From NCBI RefSeq assembly GCF_000344685.1, contig NW_006920423.1, positions 634,873-658,726 on the forward strand: a stretch of 23,854 bases of DNA. The letters run 5' to 3'. The notes beneath the pieces were generated by a model. The model did no database searches. It was not told where the DNA came from and saw nothing but the letters and a program-made list of their open reading frames with translations. This stretch comes from Gloeophyllum trabeum ATCC 11539 (lineage: Eukaryota > Basidiomycota > Agaricomycetes > Gloeophyllales > Gloeophyllaceae). Below, piece by piece: positions 1 to 8,584 of this stretch. Numbering within the stretch: the stretch's first letter is position 1; every line of letters begins with the position of its first letter. Both the position numbers and the translations under genes were made by a program.

Positions 1-220
1 CCGCGCCTTGCACCTGCACCCCGCACCTCACCTCGTGCCTTGCACCTCACCTTGCGCCACAACTCAGGGTGCACCTTGCGCGGCGCCTCGCCTCACACCC
101 GCACCCCGCGCCCCGCGCCCCGCGCCTTGCACCGCACCCTGCACCCCGCACCCCGCACCCCGCACCCCGCGCCCCGCGCCCCGCGCCCCTCGCCCCTTGC
201 ACCTGCACCTGCACCTATTA
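1..220. repeat. C-rich heptamer minisatellite
   Basis: The stretch is built from units close to CRCCCCG (CACCCCG and CGCCCCG), most regular at about 98-192, with degenerate CACCTTG and CACCTGCACCTG units on either side. One strand is almost free of G apart from CpG, so the other strand carries regular G-runs that could form quadruplexes. All three forward frames stay open only because the repeat has no stops; I do not regard those frames as genes. The array probably extends left beyond the window. Confidence 0.85.
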
Positions 221-397
221 CTTTGATTGGCACCCCCACTGGCCCCTACACCTGTGTGCCCCTGCTGCATGTAGCAGCACCTCAAAGCGCTCAACACTGC
301 TCCGCTGTGTCTCTCTTAACCTCTCTTTGACCTAAACTAAATTGCTCCTCCCGACTCCTAGAGTTTGGGAGATCCCGGCTTCACCGGTTCGCGTCGT

Positions 398-424
398 CGG
401 GACTCCTAATTTCCGGGAGTCCCG
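398..424 (+). repeat. 9-bp-arm hairpin at the start of the first long repeat
   Basis: CGGGACTCC at 398-406 pairs perfectly with GGAGTCCCG at 416-424 around a 9-nt loop. The right arm lies inside the 137-bp repeat; the left arm is unique to this first copy. The second repeat copy starts with the right arm only, so the repeat boundary falls inside the hairpin. Function is unknown. Confidence 0.6.
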
Positions 425-550
425 GCTCAGCCACGATCTCCAAACCCCCGCCTGGTGGCCCATTTGCGGCGGGAAGCCCTTCGGGCTTTCTCCCGTAATG
501 CTGTGTACCCCCCCTTCATGTGTGACCTGCCAGCGGGAGGAATACAAAGT
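414..550 (+). repeat. 137-bp direct repeat, copy 1
   Basis: This stretch is repeated without a mismatch at 909-1045, an offset of 495 bases. Inside it, GGGAAGCCCTTCGGGCTTTC folds as a stem (AAGCC with GGCTT) around CTTC. It has no TG..CA ends and no primer-binding site, so it is not an obvious LTR. The perfect identity over unrelated flanks indicates recent copying. It could be part of a short interspersed element or a small structured repeat; I do not recognise the family. Confidence 0.85.
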
Positions 551-908
551 TCGGAATTCTATGCCGCCGTGAGGAATGAGCAGAGGCATAGAATATAGAC
601 TTTGTATGAATGTGAGCGTTACGCAGGTCACAGTGACAGCTCCTGCTTTCGACGGCAACGACGCGCTCACTCAAGCGCGCTATATGGGCTCCACATAGGC
701 TACCTTTTGCTTTTCCCTCCCTGCCCACCCTTATGTTTGATAAGCTGCAGATTGTACAATGCCTGGTAGCTTTCCTCTCTCCACACTGTTTTTCCCACTG
801 GGTTTTCAGGTGGCATGAGAGGTTTTGAGGCACCCATGGCTTTCATTGCACCCTTGTGTTTTCTCATGACATGTATTTATTACTGGGTCGTGGATGTGGT
901 TTTCTAGG
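551..908. other. Spacer between the two 137-bp repeats
   Basis: About 360 bases with no gene I can support. The open frames crossing it on the minus strand simply read through the two repeat copies and share the same translated block. No terminal repeats or internal transposase are visible. Confidence 0.5.
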
Positions 909-1045
909 CGGGAGTCCCGGCTCAGCCACGATCTCCAAACCCCCGCCTGGTGGCCCATTTGCGGCGGGAAGCCCTTCGGGCTTTCTCCCGTAATGCTGTG
1001 TACCCCCCCTTCATGTGTGACCTGCCAGCGGGAGGAATACAAAGT
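909..1045 (+). repeat. 137-bp direct repeat, copy 2
   Basis: Exact copy of 414-550. Its right end (1045) abuts CCGGTGGCTCT at 1046, which is also where the promoter block shared by the two MYND gene copies begins. The repeat therefore sits at, or helped create, the left edge of the tandem gene duplication. The second MYND copy has no such repeat at the matching place (2480). Confidence 0.85.
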
Positions 1046-1140
1046 CCGGTGGCTCTGTTTCGCCTCTAGATCTGTTTCCTGCTTCAGATCTTTGTTCTTT
1101 TTTGCCACAAGCCACCCGATATCATGTGAGACACAGGCCA
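1046..1140 (+). promoter_or_regulatory. Promoter block shared with the second MYND copy
   Basis: Three short blocks recur in the same order upstream of the second MYND copy (about 2480-2560). They are CCGGTGGCTCT (1046-1056 and 2480-2490), a GCCACARGCCACCC box, and ATGTGAGACA. They are the best-conserved non-coding segments of the duplication. This suggests they are the upstream control region of the ancestral gene, or simply the extent of the duplicated unit. Confidence 0.5.
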
Positions 1141-1150
1141 AGAGAAAAAA

Positions 1151-1158
1151 TATATAAG
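1151..1158 (+). promoter_or_regulatory. TATA box of the first MYND copy
   Basis: TATATAAG lies 42 bases before the ATG at 1200, a plausible distance for a fungal core promoter with a start site near 1180. It is not kept at the matching position of the second copy. Confidence 0.5.
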
Positions 1159-1199
1159 CTAATGGCAGGAAGTGCAGCCACTCATTTCGCGCTCTCAAC

Positions 1200-2168
1200 A
1201 TGTCTGCGATCGGCTTGTCGACCATAACATCGGATCCTGAAGTAGCCATGTTTCACAGCGCTGAGCCGCTGCACACTCATCGTCATTGCAAAAGCTGTGG
1301 GCAGATGCGCCGCTGCATAGGCGGAGACTTCAAGCGATGCGGTGGATGTCATATGGCCACTTACTGCGTAAGCTCTCCCGTTCCCCCAGGAATGTCATTG
1401 CTCACCATCACGATTCAATGGTAGTCGAAGGAATGTCAAGTCCACCACTGGAAAACTCACAAGGACGTTTGCAAACTCTACCGCCACTGTCGCGACGCAG
1501 CAGCTGTGGGGACAGGGAACAAGAACGCGTGGATGGAATTCGCGATGTAGACCGAGTACCACCACACCTCGCTCATTAACGCCGCCCTCGCTGCATACCT
1601 GCACAAGGGCGGTGGACAAGGGTTCTCAGGTCTCGACAAGGACCGCGTGATGTGGCTCAAGCTGGAGTACCTCTCTGACCCGGCGCTCCCCTTCCAGAAA
1701 AAATTCAAGCCGCGTGGGACGCAGCTCGTGCACAGGGACGAGAGCTGTGATCCTTTCCTCAAGACGATATTTGCAGCGCGACCGCCCGCGGTGGATATAG
1801 GCAAGGTCGAGTATGGGAACAGATATGTGGGTACTACCTCGCTGTCATGTTCACCCCGGACGGGAAGACGAATATACCGTTCTGGAAACATTTCAGTATT
1901 GACAAGATCCGCGCAAAGGCGTATCCCGTTGCCGATCCTTTCGGAATTTTATGGGAAAACATAGAGCAAGGGCAGAAGGTGAACTTCTGTTGTGGCAAGA
2001 TAGACGGGGAAGATACCTGTTGTTGTGGTGGATGGACGCATAAGGAGGTACGCGTGTATTTTAACTCCTGTTTTGATACTTTATGTGTTCTTAAGGGTAT
2101 CGTAGGATGGATCAAAACCGTTCCCCTTCAACGGAGGAGGCAAGAGATGAAGAATTATATCCTACATA
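1200..2168 (+). pseudogene. MYND zinc-finger protein pseudogene, copy A
   Basis: Exon 1 (1200-1367) encodes the first part of a MYND finger (CKSCGQ.., CGGC, TYC). A 57-nt intron (1368-1424, with CTCAC as branch site) leads into exon 2, which supplies SKEC, HHWKTH and the last Cys. All C-x2-C, C-x2-C, C-x3-C, H-x3-C ligands are therefore present. At 1548-1550 a TAG replaces the Trp codon that copy B has in the same context (ATG GAT TTC GCC CTC TGG in B). After the stop the frame stays open to about 1830, where the reading frame shifts; homology to copy B resumes in the other frame at YLAVMFTPDG and WKHFSIDK. Homology fades after about 2168. MYND fingers are protein-protein interaction modules; the long conserved region behind the finger has no function I can name. 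It is a decayed gene unless the stop is a sequencing error, and the frameshift argues against that. Confidence 0.8.
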
Positions 2169-2479
2169 GGTGCTATTTACTTTTGAAGGATTATCTTACT
2201 GCTACAAGGGAATTACGAAAACCATTCCGCATTCTGGCCTTCCATCTTTACTTGACCCTGTCGAACCGTATGGAACACCCTGCCAATGAGATGTGTTATG
2301 GAAAGAAGCGGCGGTGTCTCCGCAAGCGCGCCTGTGTCACACCATGACAATCAGATGGATGTGATTAATCGCTGGAAGCTTGAGCAAAATGGTATCTGGT
2401 ATGTGTGTTATCACAGATGAGCCGTGTGGAAGGATTGTGGCTGCTGCTAATTTCGGTAATTGTCATAATTCAGCTAATG
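2169..2479. other. Spacer between the MYND copies
   Basis: About 310 bases between the last homology of copy A and the promoter block of copy B. An open frame runs through from copy A to 2347, but its last 60 or so residues have no counterpart in copy B and no recognisable features. I see no gene or repeat of its own here. Confidence 0.4.
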
Positions 2480-2641
2480 CCGGTGGCTCTCTTGCATATT
2501 GTTCTCCCTGCCACAGGCCACCCACTAATTATAACATTGTTATGTGAGACAACAATTGTGCAACAGACATGAATACTCAATACATACTAACCAGTTTTCC
2601 CAACACTGAACTGATCTCTAGTTTCGAGCTTGTTGACCACG

Positions 2642-3640
2642 ATGTCAAATCACATGTTTCATAGTGCCGATCCGCTGCATATCCACCGCCAATGCAAGGG
2701 CTGTGGTCAGATGCGTCGCTGCATAGGAGGAGAATTCAAGCGATGCGGGGGATGCAGTCTTGCAACGTACTGTGTAGGTAGCACTTCCTCTCATTGACGG
2801 GCATTCATTGACTCTTATAACAAACCAGTCAAAAGAGTGTCAAGTCCGCATACAGAGGCACGCACCTTCTATGGCGAGATCCGTGAACACGTCACTGCTA
2901 TGACAGGTAACAACGTTGCATGGATGGATTTCGCCCTCTGGACTGAGTGCCACCACACCTCGCTGATCAATGTTGCGCTCGCGGCATACCTTAAACGCAA
3001 GTTGGGCATACGCGGTAAGAATACGCCCTATGGTTTAGTCTAGAGTACATCCCGGACACGTCCCTCCCCTACCAGAAGAAGTTCAAGCCTCGCGGGTCGC
3101 AGCTCATGCACAAGGACGACCCAAAGGAGTCCGTCATACTCCCCTCCATCTTCTCCGCGCGCGAGACAGTCGTAGATATTGGCAAGGTCGAGTACGGGAC
3201 GCAGTACGCGGCTACCGGGGCATATCTCCTCTGTGTCGATTTCACGCCTTGCGGCAACACCAAATGTGCCGTTTTGGAAGCACTTCACTGTCGACAAAAG
3301 GCACGCGAGGACGCGCCCTGTGACTGACCCGCTCCGGCTTCTACGGGAGAATGTAGAACAAGGTAGAAAGGTGAAGTAGAGCTGTACCTATAGTCAGTTG
3401 CTAGATAATAATATCGCTTGTCTAAAAAAAGGAAGAAAGGTGAAGTTCTGCTGCGGTAAGATAGATGGGCCGATGAATGCTGCGGCGGCGGGTGGACACA
3501 TAAGGAGGTATGTGACCAACTGGATCCATATTTGCTGGCTCTTGCTGATGCGTCGAAACCATTCCCTTATACGGAGGAGCCTCGAAATGCGATATATTGT
3601 CATGTGCACTGTGTCATGGGCAGCAGCTTGTTCCAGCCAT
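2642..3640 (+). pseudogene. MYND zinc-finger protein pseudogene, copy B
   Basis: Exon 1 (2642-2773) encodes MSNHMFHSADPLH and the start of a MYND finger, closely matching copy A. Intron 1 (2774-2828) sits at the same codon and phase as in copy A. The second half of the finger is broken: after SKECQV the frame shifts near 2855, and the Trp and final Cys are gone. Two further frameshifts are visible, near 3037 (before EYIPDTSLP) and near 3270, where one extra T disrupts WKHFTVDK. A 69-nt insertion (3371-3439) absent from copy A has GT..AG ends. The gene ends in SKPFPYTEE.., and a miniature transposon inserted at the TA of 3641-3642 cuts it off. Copy B keeps the Trp that is a stop in copy A, so the two copies decayed by different mutations. 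Confidence 0.8.
3371..3439 (+). other. Copy-B-specific 69-nt insertion with intron ends
   Basis: The segment starts GTGAAG, ends AAAG and contains an in-frame TAG. Removing it joins AGA AAG to GTG AAG TTC and restores the frame seen in copy A (..KV.FCCGKIDG). The 13-bp word AGAAAGGTGAAGT occurs at both edges (3365-3377 and 3434-3446). That pattern fits an intron born by segmental duplication or by insertion with target duplication. Because the host is a pseudogene, splicing may never have mattered. Confidence 0.6.
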
Positions 3641-3649
3641 TACTATCAT

Positions 3650-3683
3650 TGAGGGGGTTCTGCAATTTTGCAGAACCCCCTCA
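3650..3683. repeat. 16-bp-arm palindrome at the left end of the miniature transposon
   Basis: TGAGGGGGTTCTGCAA (3650-3665) pairs perfectly with 3668-3683 across two bases. The right arm is a third copy of the element's terminal sequence, immediately next to the left terminus. This suggests a nested or failed insertion, or an end duplication. Confidence 0.8.
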
Positions 3684-4061
3684 CCCCCTTATATCTCGTT
3701 CCACACTCAACCAAAAAATGTTGGGTAAGCTCAGGCAGGTATATATACACTAGAATAGACCCTCTGCCAAGTCAGAATGGGAATATCTGCTGTGGTTGAA
3801 GAGAGGGAGAGAAAACGGGTCCTGTAGGCCATGGGAAAGAAACAGTGTCCACTAGATCTCTCGTGATGCTCTCAACGGACTGCAGCGGAATGGCTTGGGA
3901 TATCATGAATATGCTGTCTACAGTACAATACACCAGCCCGATAGAGTAAATAACGAGTGTGTCGAGATAGAGAGGCAACTTTGCACATCTCCCGGGCCCA
4001 TATCGTGACAAAAGCGTGACATCGCTCGTCGCGAGATCCCACTGTGACCGCATGTGACGCC

Positions 4062-4086
4062 TTTTTGCAGAACCCCCTACATGAAC
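4062..4086 (-). repeat. Degenerate internal copy of the transposon terminus
   Basis: The 17-base word TTTTTGCAGAACCCCCT occurs here and at 4230-4246, the true right end. The following ACATGA also resembles CAATGA of the terminus. It lies about 170 bp inside the right end and has the same orientation as that end. Confidence 0.6.
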
Positions 4087-4257
4087 CGGCATCTCTCTCC
4101 TACCTTCCACAGGCTGCATAAAAATGCACAAAAATAATGAGGACGTTCATCACTAAGTTACACACAATATGCAGAAGATCCGATAAGAATCCGTCAAGTG
4201 TGTGGAATGCTACAGGCCGAATTGGATACTTTTTGCAGAACCCCCTCAATGATAGTA

Positions 4258-4520
4258 TATCTTGATCATATCCCTTGTTTCCATAAGCAATTCCCACGTG
4301 TATCACCAATCATGTTCTTCCAGACATATCGGATATGGACTATGCACTCGACAGAGGCCACATACTTCCACCGAACAGGGGCTGATTCACCCTCGGGATG
4401 CTGCCAGAAAGCTTCAGCCTCCCGAATGAGTGCCACCGTCTCGTTACTATGATCCGGCCTCTCCAAAATTCTATGCAACTCAATGTAGTAAAGCCGTACG
4501 TACTTGCTTCGGCTTTCCTT
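4258..4520. other. Unassigned 3' flank of the O-methyltransferase gene
   Basis: A 70-residue minus-strand frame (4478-4266, containing EAEAFWQHPEGESAP) is open here, but I recognise no family and find no convincing splice link to the methyltransferase gene. It may be 3' untranslated sequence or a remnant. Confidence 0.3.
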
Positions 4521-6495
4521 TCACTCGTGACTCAGTCTAAAACGGCCCTGGTAAACTTCCGTATCTACCTCCACTTCCGTAACATGCACATACCCCCTGT
4601 ATCGTGCCCTGACGAGTTAATAATTCATGAAACTAACTTCAGCTGATCCTCACCTTGTAGTAGTAACCGTCTTTATCCTCATCCCCGCCAGCCGCACCAT
4701 GTTCTCCATATCCGCATACGTCCGTTCAAACGCTATGCAAGGTGGGATATATCTCAGGAGGAGCAACCTAGCCTACTTACAGTTACAGAGCGAGATCAGG
4801 CATATGTTGATTGAATGCGCGATCCTGTGCATATCGCCGAAATCATTTGGTATAAAGGGCGGTGACGGGATAGGCTTGTAAGGGCCCTGTATATCTACGG
4901 TCGCCAGAGATTCCTTGACGCTCGGTCCGTCTGGGGACACGGTCGTGGGCGGGATAATCAAGTCTATGATGAACATCTGACTCTGCAATGGAAATGCAGC
5001 ACGACGCTCAGAAGGGGATCAGATTCCATGATCGGGACGCCTACCTCCCCGTCCAGAATGTTACTCAGAATCCTAGCACCCTCCTCGTCCGACCAATCGT
5101 GCAAGACTGTCATTGATCAAGTATCGGTAAGCCACAACCACCAGTCTGCGACCGCAACCGACCTTTCTGCATCAAAAAGACATACCTCCCCGTCCCCCTG
5201 CGTCGATTCGGTTCGAAGAAGTCCTGCTCCTCGAATATGACTCTTCCGGCTACGCCCCGCGACGCGATGTATTTCTCCGCCGCTTCTCGGGTGGCCGGGA
5301 GGTCTTGCACGACGAACTTGACCTCGGGATACCTGTCCCCATGGCGTTAGCATCACAAGAATTGCGGGAGGAGGAGGACTGGTGCGCACGCAGCTGCAAG
5401 GGCACAGCAAAGCGTCCCCTGCCCGCCTCCAACATCCACTATCGCGTCTTTACCCTTCACGAAATCCATCCACGGCACGTCGTAGGTGACACCGTTGTCA
5501 GAGGCGACGCCGTATCCCCCCATCCTGGCGTTTGCAATATCTACTCAGCATCGATCCCCTGGCGTCTGCGTAACCGAAACCCACCCCAGCGCGAATCTCT
5601 CAGCCTCGCCGGGCTTGTCCGACAGCCAACTCCTTGGCCCGAAAAATGGCAGGTCAGAGTTCGCGTATATATTCCACGCCGTGCGCTCGGGGTTCCTGGA
5701 CATCCGGAAGCTCTCGTCGGGGTGCGTCATGGCCTCGGGCAGCTTGTCGATGGCGTTGTTCATGTAGAAGCTCCTGGACGTCCGTTAGCCATAGTCACTC
5801 ACTGTGATTGACAGTCCTCGTGCGCCCTCACATGTCCTTGGCGCAATGATACCCCTTCGAGCCCTTCTGCAACATGTGGCTGCGCCGATTATTCGCGAAC
5901 CATCCAGCCTTAGTCTCGCGGAACCACCCCCGGTTCACTAGGAGCCTGAGCACGTTCTCTGCATGCACCTCAGTATGACTGGTCACATTGATGCGGAGAA
6001 GCCTGAGAAAGGACCGCACCTAGCTTCGGCGCATCCGTACGCGTCTTCACCGCCACGACACGCACGTCCTCGCCCTCCTCTGGGTTCTGGGCATCTGCGA
6101 GTACCTCGTGCAGCCCCAGCTCGGCAGCAAGGCGCACGCCTTGTATCTCGCCGGATGCGATGCACGACACAGCCAAGGCCTCCGCGGGGCTCTCCAGAAG
6201 GAGCCTCAAGCGGTCCTGGTACCGGGTTGCGGTATCAGTGATCAGAATTCGAGACCACATACTTGCAGCGGAATATGATTGGGGGGCTCACCAGGCTGCT
6301 CACGGCTACCCTGCGCGCCTCGTACATCCTCGGCGGGGTCACGTAGGACGGGTCGTCGATCGCGTGGGGCCGGGAGGTCAGGAGGGAGGGCTCCGGGAAG
6401 TGTTGCCGGACGAGCTCGGCTTTGAAGACATCTAGTGAGGTCGTTAGTGTCTCGAGGAGGCTGGAGATCTCGGATGTCGTCGATGTCGACATCAT
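4521..6495 (-). CDS. SAM-dependent O-methyltransferase (plant/fungal family 2 type)
   Basis: Ten exons read on the minus strand: 6495-6292, 6215-6020, 5958-5832, 5773-5585, 5524-5390, 5332-5163, 5106-5045, 4982-4781, 4732-4654 and 4608-4521. All introns are 45-76 nt and GT..AG; several have clear branch sites (CTAAC in introns 3 and 5) and intron 8 has a consensus GTAAGT donor. The spliced frame gives 483 residues, the usual length for fungal members. An N-terminal dimerisation/winged-helix part (GWFRETKAGWFANNR) precedes the SAM-binding motif VDVGGGQG (about 268-275). Then come FVVQDLPAT, DFFEP and VLHDWSDEEGARIL, whose His343 is the expected general base. The enzyme should transfer a methyl group from SAM to a hydroxyl of a small aromatic or polyketide-like substrate in the cytosol; the substrate cannot be inferred. 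If the last intron is not spliced, the protein ends 22-29 residues earlier with a TGA just after 4654. It appears intact, unlike its MYND neighbours. Confidence 0.85.
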
Positions 6496-6569
6496 GTACG
6501 TCTATGAGGTTAGGCTGGGCGAATTGTTCAGCGAGTGTGCGTATTTTGTAGAGGTATACCGTCATGACT

Positions 6570-6579
6570 ATAAATATAG
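6570..6579 (-). promoter_or_regulatory. TATA-like element of the O-methyltransferase gene
   Basis: TATATTTATA on the minus strand lies about 75 bases upstream of the double ATG (MM) at 6495. It is the only TATA-like word close to the start, and the distance fits a short 5' leader. Confidence 0.4.
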
Positions 6580-6599
6580 ATACAAGCACGGGGAAAGCG

Positions 6600-7470
6600 T
6601 GCCAGCCGTCTGAGGCCTCGTGGGGCTTAAAGAGGGATCTGTGGCGATTCTTTGAGAAAATCCACGATGACTGACGACCTTCGGATAAGGATGACGAGAA
6701 GTAAAAAGTAGGCTACTTGCCTTTTTGTCTCGACGTCAGCCTGAGTGAGGATCCCCCATGCCCTAGTTAGGTTACCTTTCACGTCCCCATACCACACCAT
6801 GTCCTAGCCATGCTGACCTTCACAACGCAGTTTGCGCCATATGTACTATGACCATGGATCTCACTACTGCCTCGAGTATATCATCCTTCTCCCCGCTTCC
6901 CGGTCGTATATGGAGTGGCAGGTAGATACACTACGGTGAGCGAGGTGCGGACAGTAGTCGACAGTCTGTGAACGTACCTGGATTTCTCATTGCGGAGATG
7001 ACATGCAGAGGGTTGACCATGTAAAAAGCTTGATGAGAGACCGGTTGGGGGGTCCGCTGAGTCTCGTATACCGTAGAACAGGGCCTGAGATTTAAGGCGC
7101 GGAGACAAAGAGAGCATTGTGTATATCGTGTAAAGCACTGATTCGGGTTCAAGTCTTTTATCCTCCCCCCCCCCCGGAGCCCGATAATTGGACAAGGCCA
7201 TGGCCATCGGTGCGAAAGTATTGCCCGTGCCCCCGTAGTATAACATCTTCAAAATCGCGTTGCCAGAAAGTCGCGCGTTGCCCGACTTTATTTATGCTTT
7301 GAGAATAATAAGCAAGACATACTAGTAGACACTTTTCATAGACTGTTGCCCGCGAGGTATACCAGTCGGAACGAAACACAGTGAAGGAAATGAAGTAGCT
7401 ATAATACAGTCGAGGATACAAGGCCGGCACAACGTGTCGCCTTTTTGGGACGAGCTGTAAAAATAGCGAT
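6600..7470. other. Gene-poor stretch with one doubtful minus-strand candidate
   Basis: No recognisable gene. On the minus strand a TATAAA (about 7160) is followed by an ATG near 7119 and an open frame to 6881. In another frame, FYMVNPLHVISAMRNP is followed by a good donor (GTACGT) and a possible 47-nt intron. Neither product resembles a family I know. An 11-C tract lies at 7165-7175. Confidence 0.3.
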
Positions 7471-7785
7471 TGATGGCATCATGCTGAGTCAGCCATCATG
7501 TGCCTCGCTGGTCGACTTTGCTTTCGTGCACCAGTCCGCGTTTCACGCCCAAGAGGGTGCTTGCGACTCCACGGAGTCGTTGAATTGAGTCGCGACTCGA
7601 ATCATCAGGCCTCACACTTTGGGAGTTACACTCTTTTGGGCCTAGCAAAAGATTGTATGGTAGGGATATATGAAAGATTGGCTTTTGTAAATGATTTTGG
7701 GGCTCACAAAAGATAATCTTTAATGAGAATTTTGAAGCTTGTAATACAGTGGACTACTTATGTAATGCACCACCTGCTCAGATTT
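7471..7785 (+). repeat. Left inverted arm of the Tc1-like relic
   Basis: The arm pairs with 8585-9275 on the other side once the inserted foldback element and the extra stretch of the right arm are discounted. Strongest blocks are GTGCCTCGCTGGTCGACTTT, GCCTAGCAAAAGATTGTATG and ATGATTTTGGGGCTCACAAA. The match continues past GCTTGTAATACAGTG to ATAATGCACCA-like sequence. Confidence 0.75.
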
Positions 7786-8054
7786 TGATATTTTGCACCC
7801 TCTCATCTTCAGCGGGTGTTTGGAAGGGAGAAAATTGTTATTACAGTATGTATACCATCTATGTAGTGTGCTACAAGTTTTGGATTGTGCCCAAATGTTG
7901 AGAGGGATGAGAGGGATGTCGAAAGATTCAGCACATGGGGTGCATTACTTTTGTGGAATGTGACCCTTGTCACAGAATCAACCTTGCTCCGTTCATCCTA
8001 CACGAACCGCCTGTCGCTGCGTCTTCAACCACTGCACACTGTATTCTGCATGCT

Positions 8055-8518
8055 ATGCTTTACTACTCGCCCACGAAATGCACCCGCATCTGCCATCTCA
8101 AGGCCAATGGCCCCTTGAACTCTCAGGTCTCCTCGGAGATGGGAATCCTGTGCTGTACCATGTCCCGTATCTACCGCCGATACTTTGGCACGACCGCCTA
8201 CTATCTCGTTGGACAGAAGACAGGTCGGCCACGTATCTTCAGTGACTGCGACGCCCGAGTGGCCGCTCGGAAGCTCACTACGGCGATGACATCGCTGATG
8301 TGAAGAGGAAGTTCTTCCCGCATGTCAGCGATGATACCATATGGCGGCACATGCAAGAGCAAGGTTTATGGACGTACGTGAGGTGGAAGAAGCCTCTCTT
8401 GATGAAAGTGCATCGGCAGAAGCAGTTGCAGTGGGCATTGGATCACCGACATTGGACAGTTCAGGACTGGGAGGGGGTCGTTTTCACAGATGAGTCTAAA
8501 TTCAACCTCGTTGGGTAA
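8055..8518 (+). pseudogene. Truncated Tc1-like transposase
   Basis: One frame (to about 8290) gives a helix-turn-helix block: TKCTRICHLKANG, SEMGILCCTMSRIYRRY, then GQKTGRPRIFSDCDARVAAR, the typical GRPR linker and second DNA-binding helix. Near 8285 the frame shifts by one base. The protein then continues as ADVKRKFFPHVSDDTIWRH, HRHWTVQDW and VVFTDESKFNL, the last being the first Asp of the DDE/DDD catalytic triad. A stop follows at once and the remaining catalytic residues are missing: the right arm of the element begins within about 70 bases. It cannot encode an active enzyme. Confidence 0.85.
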
Positions 8519-8584
8519 GATGGCCATTGATATGCACTGACACACAACAATCACCAAGGACCAAAAGAAATAAACCTAAACCCC

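Larger units (their letters stand above)
3643..4255. mobile_element. 613-bp miniature inverted-repeat transposon with TA flanks
   Basis: The first 23 bases (CTATCATTGAGGGGG.. to 3665) are repeated exactly inverted at 4233-4255, and both ends are flanked by TA (3641-3642 and 4256-4257). TA duplication is the signature of the Tc1/mariner/pogo superfamily. No open frame inside resembles a transposase, so the element is non-autonomous. It landed in the 3' end of MYND copy B. The left end is itself a near-perfect hairpin, and a degenerate copy of the terminus lies inside at 4062-4086, so the element may be a composite of an older, smaller unit. Confidence 0.75.

Noticed and set aside
40..335. Overlapping proline-rich frames in the minisatellite
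   Set aside because: All frames are open on account of the stop-free repeat; there is no splice or family support.
380..400. Possible tRNA-type B box (GGTTCGCGTCG) and a tRNA gene or SINE head
   Set aside because: There is no matching A box and no cloverleaf, and the word is absent from the second repeat copy.
414..1045. LTR retrotransposon reading of the two 137-bp repeats
   Set aside because: The repeats do not start TG or end CA, no primer-binding or polypurine site is next to them, and only about 360 non-coding bases lie between.
3025..3041. A very short intron explaining the frame change before EYIPDTSLP in MYND copy B
   Set aside because: The only GT..AG segment is 24 nt, well below the intron sizes seen elsewhere in the window; a frameshift is simpler.
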